Below are positions 6,168 to 8,281 of a stretch of DNA of 8,281 nucleotides, piece after piece. The DNA is taken from positions 1 to 8,281 of the forward strand of contig CALCOR010000316.1 in NCBI GenBank assembly GCA_937897085.1, read 5' to 3'. The notes under the pieces are model-generated. The model had not been told where the DNA came from and searched no databases. It worked only from the letters and a program-made list of their open reading frames with translations. Both the position numbers and the translations under genes were made by a program. This stretch comes from an uncultured euryarchaeote. GTDB lineage: Archaea > Thermoplasmatota > Poseidoniia > Poseidoniales > Thalassarchaeaceae. Position 1 is the stretch's first letter. Each line of letters starts with the position of its first letter.

Positions 6168-7183
6168 TCGCCCACCTCGGTGGTGAACAGGTCGAGGATC
6201 CTTCGGGCTCGCTCTTTGATCGCTTCATCGGTGACTCGCAGAACCACTCCCTCTCCCGGTTGGCCGTAGAGGATGACGCTGCCGAGCGGTGCCAGCAGAT
6301 GGATGACTATCGGTGCCAGATCCTCCTCGCCCTCGACCTCCAGCAAGGTGTTCCCATGATTCGTCAGAGCCTCCCTGACCTTTCGTTTCAGATCGGGGGT
6401 GAGCAGTCCAGGCGGATTCACGCAAGTGAGATGATGGTCGAACTCAGCAGGGTCGATGGATCCGGCCCCCTCCCAAGGTGTCCTCTGGGTCATACCGTCG
6501 ATGACCGCCAGGTCAGGAATTCTTCCCGCGTCGAGCATCGCCTTCACGGTCACGTCACCCACCCCCACCCACTTCGGTGGCAGGTCTGGTGCAGCCGCCA
6601 TCGCCGCCAGAATGGCTTTCTGGGGTTTCGACTCCGGACCTTTGAACAGGTCGCCCATCGGCTGTTTAAGCTCACCATCGAGAGAGGTTGGCATCCGCTG
6701 CAGACGCTCCTGCTCCCGCTCCCCCAACCACGGGTGTCCCTCCCGGTCTACCTCACCCGCCCTTATTCTGCTCGAAGAGAGGGCATGGCCACTCGGATCG
6801 GTCAGGTGCTCGACCTCGATGATGCTGAGTGGCGCTAGGCCGGCCTCCACGCGCGAGCTGTTGATCGCCTCACATGCGGCCACGGTCTCGGAAGTACAGA
6901 CGATGGCGGTGGCATCACGGCGGGATTCAGCCGGTCCGACCGCGTCCTCCAGCGGGTGCACGCTGACCCTGTCGGAAGCGTTCTCATCGGCCCAATCGAG
7001 GATGGCGTTGCGGCGTGTCTCGGCACTCTGGATCAGGCGGGACTTGTGGGCGGCTAGGGTGTCGGAGGTAAGCCAGACCTCGAGTTGGTCGCATTCGGAG
7101 AGCGCGGCGGAGAACAGACGTAGGTGACCGGCGTGCAGGTGGTCAAAGGTCCCGCCAACCAAGCAAAGAGAACTGTTCGCCAC
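6164..7183 (-). CDS. Bifunctional phosphopantetheine adenylyltransferase / GTP-dependent dephospho-CoA kinase
   Basis: The protein should carry out the last two steps of CoA synthesis: adenylation of 4'-phosphopantetheine, then phosphorylation of dephospho-CoA. The N-terminal half (about 1-155) is an archaeal-type adenylyltransferase: LVGGTFDHLHAGH (8-20) holds the HxGH nucleotide-binding motif and SSSRIR (136-141) matches the family's ISSTxIR element. After a charged linker (about 145-185) comes a DUF359 domain: VGVGDVTVKAMLDAG (206-220), PDLAVIDGMTQR (223-234), NPPGLLTPDL (256-265), GEEDLAP (285-291) and LYGQPGEGVVLRV (305-317). These match the archaeal GTP-dependent kinase, not bacterial CoaE. 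At 339 residues, both domains look whole. The start is GTG 7183, just before the motif-bearing strand. A TATA-like AATATGA (7234-7240, minus strand ATCATATTCC) would give a leader of about 27 bases. The glycosyltransferase gene overlaps its end by four bases. Confidence 0.92.
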   Translation of the reverse strand: MANSSLCLVGGTFDHLHAGHLRLFSAALSECDQLEVWLTSDTLAAHKSRLIQSAETRRNAILDWADENASDRVSVHPLEDAVGPAESRRDATAIVCTSETVAACEAINSSRVEAGLAPLSIIEVEHLTDPSGHALSSSRIRAGEVDREGHPWLGEREQERLQRMPTSLDGELKQPMGDLFKGPESKPQKAILAAMAAAPDLPPKWVGVGDVTVKAMLDAGRIPDLAVIDGMTQRTPWEGAGSIDPAEFDHHLTCVNPPGLLTPDLKRKVREALTNHGNTLLEVEGEEDLAPIVIHLLAPLGSVILYGQPGEGVVLRVTDEAIKERARRILDLFTTEVGE

Positions 7184-7233
7184 GGGGATGGGCTGCCGCC
7201 CGTATCACTTGATGGCTGCGATTCAGATTCAGG

Positions 7234-7240
7234 AATATGA
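7234..7240 (-). promoter_or_regulatory. Possible TATA box of the CoA fusion gene
   Basis: Minus strand ATCATATTCC, the only AT-rich patch near the start. It is centred about 54 bases before GTG 7183, so transcription would begin near 7210 and leave a leader of about 27 bases. The large hairpin at 7244-7306 would then lie outside this mRNA. Confidence 0.3.
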
Positions 7241-7243
7241 TGT

Positions 7244-7306
7244 GCCCCGGAGCGTAACGGCTCGCCTCATCGCCAATGGCTTGGCGAGCCTGACCCACCC
7301 CGGGGC
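7244..7306. repeat. Two-tier hairpin with internal loop
   Basis: GCCCCGG (7244-7250) pairs perfectly with CCGGGGC (7300-7306), and inside it GGCTCGCC (7259-7266) pairs perfectly with GGCGAGCC (7283-7290). GCC and GGC at 7272-7280 can pair within the apical loop. The internal loop has 8 and 9 unpaired bases. Two coaxial, uninterrupted stems make a functional RNA element more likely than a chance palindrome. As a DNA element it would lie just upstream of the possible TATA box of the CoA gene. Confidence 0.5.
7286..7296. repeat. Copy 2 of the 11-base word GAGCCTGACCC
   Basis: Exact match to 440-450 and 7521-7531. Here it spans the 3' arm of the inner stem of the 7244-7306 hairpin and the start of its internal loop. 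Confidence 0.35.
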
Positions 7307-7466
7307 GTCTGTTGGACTGTGTGGTTGTCCCATGAATCATTCCGGCACACGGTCATCTGGGGACCCATTCACTGTCCATTGCCACCCGCTTGCTCCGGTG
7401 TTCATCCCTTTCGGTCACAACGGTCTTCGACGGCTGGCTCGCCCGTACCTGGTATCCGGTGATCAT

Positions 7467-7490
7467 CCCCCCGCCGGCGAAGGCCGGGGG
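7467..7490. repeat. GC-rich hairpin
   Basis: CCGGC (7474-7478) and GCCGG (7483-7487) close a four-base loop, with further C-G pairs possible outside after a mismatch. An alternative pairing uses the C run at 7467-7471 with the G run at 7486-7490. There is no T-run on either side, so it is not a classic terminator. It lies about 90 bases beyond the stop of the right-edge gene. Confidence 0.4.
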
Positions 7491-7510
7491 TCACGCCGGG
7501 GTTGCGGCCG

Positions 7511-7537
7511 GGCAACGCCCGAGCCTGACCCGTTGCC
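7511..7537. repeat. 7-bp stem-loop with a competing upstream arm
   Basis: GGCAACG (7511-7517) and CGTTGCC (7531-7537) pair perfectly around 13 bases. GTTGC at 7501-7505 can instead pair with GCAAC at 7512-7516, so two folds exclude each other. On the plus strand three T's follow the stem, too few for a clear terminator. The element is 39 bases beyond the stop of the minus-strand gene ending at 7576 and could be part of its mRNA end. Confidence 0.4.
7521..7531. repeat. Copy 3 of the 11-base word GAGCCTGACCC
   Basis: Exact match to 440-450 and 7286-7296; here it occupies most of the loop and the first base of the right arm of the 7511-7537 stem-loop. Confidence 0.35.
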
Positions 7538-7575
7538 TTTCAATGCTGCGGGTGCGAGAAGAAGACCTGAAACCG

Positions 7576-8281
7576 TCACAAGCGGCTCTGACGACCTCGC
7601 AACAATCCTGTGTGATGACCTGAAAGGCGGCGGGCCAGCCTGTCGGCGATGTGCGCCTCGCCAGTAGTGACCTCCGCGGCTGAAAAATCAGGCCAGGTCC
7701 TCTGTGCACGGGCCAGCCAGCCCACGTGCTGGTGGGTGCGGCCGCTCGAGGGGGCGGTCTTCGAGTTCGCATCTGTGAGGGCATTCGCCAGATCGAACAA
7801 TGCGGCGGCTCCAGGCATGTTCGACAACTCGTCCTCATCGGGCCAGCCTGGTTGTACGTGCAGTCTGTCCAGACGGTCGCGTAGAACGGCGCTGCAGCCC
7901 GAGTGCTCCTGGAGTCCGGCTCCGGGAACCCTGCACAACTCCCCGGGTGAGCGCAGGATCACCGCCGGCCAACTGACATCTGCTGAGGCGAGCAGTTCCC
8001 GCCCTTCCGGATCGTCGAGAAGCTGCATCAACAACTGTTCTCCTCGAGATGCCCACCAATCGAGTGGGAGTTCCAGCAGTGCAGGGAGCACAGTGCGCGG
8101 AGGTGGTTCATCCTGCTCATAGCAACCCAGCAACGCCTCCCAGGCTGCGAGATGCGAATCAGGTTCACCCGTGGTCGCCGCCTCACGCAACGGCGTCGCC
8201 CACCCCTGTTCCAATCGGCCTTGCTGCTCAAGCCAATCGAGCGCCGATAGTGCCTCGACGACGTTATCCGGAGGGGATTTC
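7576..8281 (-). CDS. Unrecognised protein, C-terminal 234 residues, cut by right edge
   Basis: The frame is open from the right edge to the TGA at 7576-7578, so the start is outside the window; the in-frame TTG at 8214 is not a likely start because coding-like sequence continues to the edge (NVVEALSALDWLEQQGRLEQ). I do not recognise the family. The visible part is soluble-looking, without membrane segments, rich in Leu, Ala and acidic residues, with scattered tryptophans (LPLDWWASRGEQLLMQLLDD, DVSWPAVILRSPGEL, VGWLARAQRTWPDFS). The pattern suggests a largely helical protein, perhaps with helical repeats. No nucleotide-binding, zinc or catalytic motif can be seen, and the end is basic (LLRGRQSRL). 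Steady GC-rich codon use over 700 bases, unbroken by stops, supports a real gene. It is on the same strand as the CoA and glycosyltransferase genes but 392 bases away, so probably a separate transcript. Confidence 0.7.
   Translation of the reverse strand, partial: KSPPDNVVEALSALDWLEQQGRLEQGWATPLREAATTGEPDSHLAAWEALLGCYEQDEPPPRTVLPALLELPLDWWASRGEQLLMQLLDDPEGRELLASADVSWPAVILRSPGELCRVPGAGLQEHSGCSAVLRDRLDRLHVQPGWPDEDELSNMPGAAALFDLANALTDANSKTAPSSGRTHQHVGWLARAQRTWPDFSAAEVTTGEAHIADRLARRLSGHHTGLLRGRQSRL

Larger units (their letters stand above)
7184..7575. other. Gene-free, hairpin-rich region; possible structured RNA of unknown class
   Basis: This 392-base gap has no reading frame I believe in. It has strong nested secondary structure: an outer 7-bp and inner 8-bp stem at 7244-7306, a GC-rich hairpin at 7467-7490 and a 7-bp stem at 7511-7537, with another GTTGC copy at 7501-7505 that can compete for pairing. 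On the minus strand (about 7400), CACCGGAGCAAG resembles the conserved CACCCGGAGCAAG of RNase P RNA, and GACC-GAAA-GGGA nearby could form tandem G-A pairs as in a kink-turn. The GGAAAGTCC element expected near the 5' end of RNase P RNA is missing, so I do not call RNase P. The strand is unknown. The end near 7183 also holds the promoter of the CoA gene. Confidence 0.4.

Noticed and set aside
7143..7340. 65-codon minus-strand open frame overlapping the start of the CoA gene
   Set aside because: It overlaps the secure adenylyltransferase start in another frame and crosses the two-tier hairpin; no protein-like features.
7330..7420. RNase P RNA on the minus strand
   Set aside because: A CACCGGAGCAAG patch and a sequence like the 3' conserved region are tempting, but the GGAAAGTCC element and a pairing of the two ends were not found. 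Kept only as a hypothesis for an Infernal search.
7400..7470. Signal recognition particle RNA on the minus strand
   Set aside because: CCAGGTACGGGCGAGCCAGCC is only vaguely like the SRP helix 8 core; the conserved GGAAGG and AGCAGCC loop strands are broken.
7188..7667. 159-codon plus-strand open frame across the hairpin-rich gap
   Set aside because: It runs into the antisense of the right-edge gene, is rich in Arg, Pro and Gly as random GC-rich DNA would be, and shows no domain.

Overview
The window looks like a piece of an archaeal chromosome, probably from the Thermoplasmatota/marine Poseidoniia (Marine Group II) or a relative. The support is an Orc1/Cdc6 initiator, an archaeal-type phosphopantetheine adenylyltransferase joined to a DUF359-type GTP-dependent dephospho-CoA kinase, few clear Shine-Dalgarno sites, and GC-rich coding DNA. 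The phylum is an inference; the archaeal assignment is firmer.

Left part (1-1919, minus strand): a possible two-gene transcript. A FAD/NADPH reductase-type flavoprotein (467-1750, perhaps starting at 1864) is followed after 54 bases by the N-terminal part of a biotin carboxylase that runs off the left edge. A divergent promoter region with a 7-bp inverted repeat around a TATA-like core (1896-1919) separates this pair from a plus-strand RNase Z-like metallo-beta-lactamase protein (1955-2755).

Middle (2756-4481): a 484-base gap, AT-rich on its left side, with two repeats sharing TCGGGTGG, two inverted copies of GGTGGAA and nested dyads, lies directly upstream of a complete orc1/cdc6 gene. Together they look like a replication origin with its initiator gene. 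A four-helix, Trp-rich orphan membrane protein (4572-5174) follows.

Right part (5178-8281, minus strand): a family 2 glycosyltransferase overlaps by GTGA the end of the CoA gene upstream of it (6164-7183), which encodes a fusion expected to perform the last two steps of CoA synthesis. Upstream of that lies a 392-base gene-free stretch (7184-7575) rich in hairpins and possibly a structured RNA. The 3' part of an unrecognised gene (7576-8281) fills the right edge.

No tRNA, rRNA, CRISPR array, transposase or phage gene was recognised. The window reads as ordinary core-genome DNA; its most interesting parts are the origin-like region and the structured gap.
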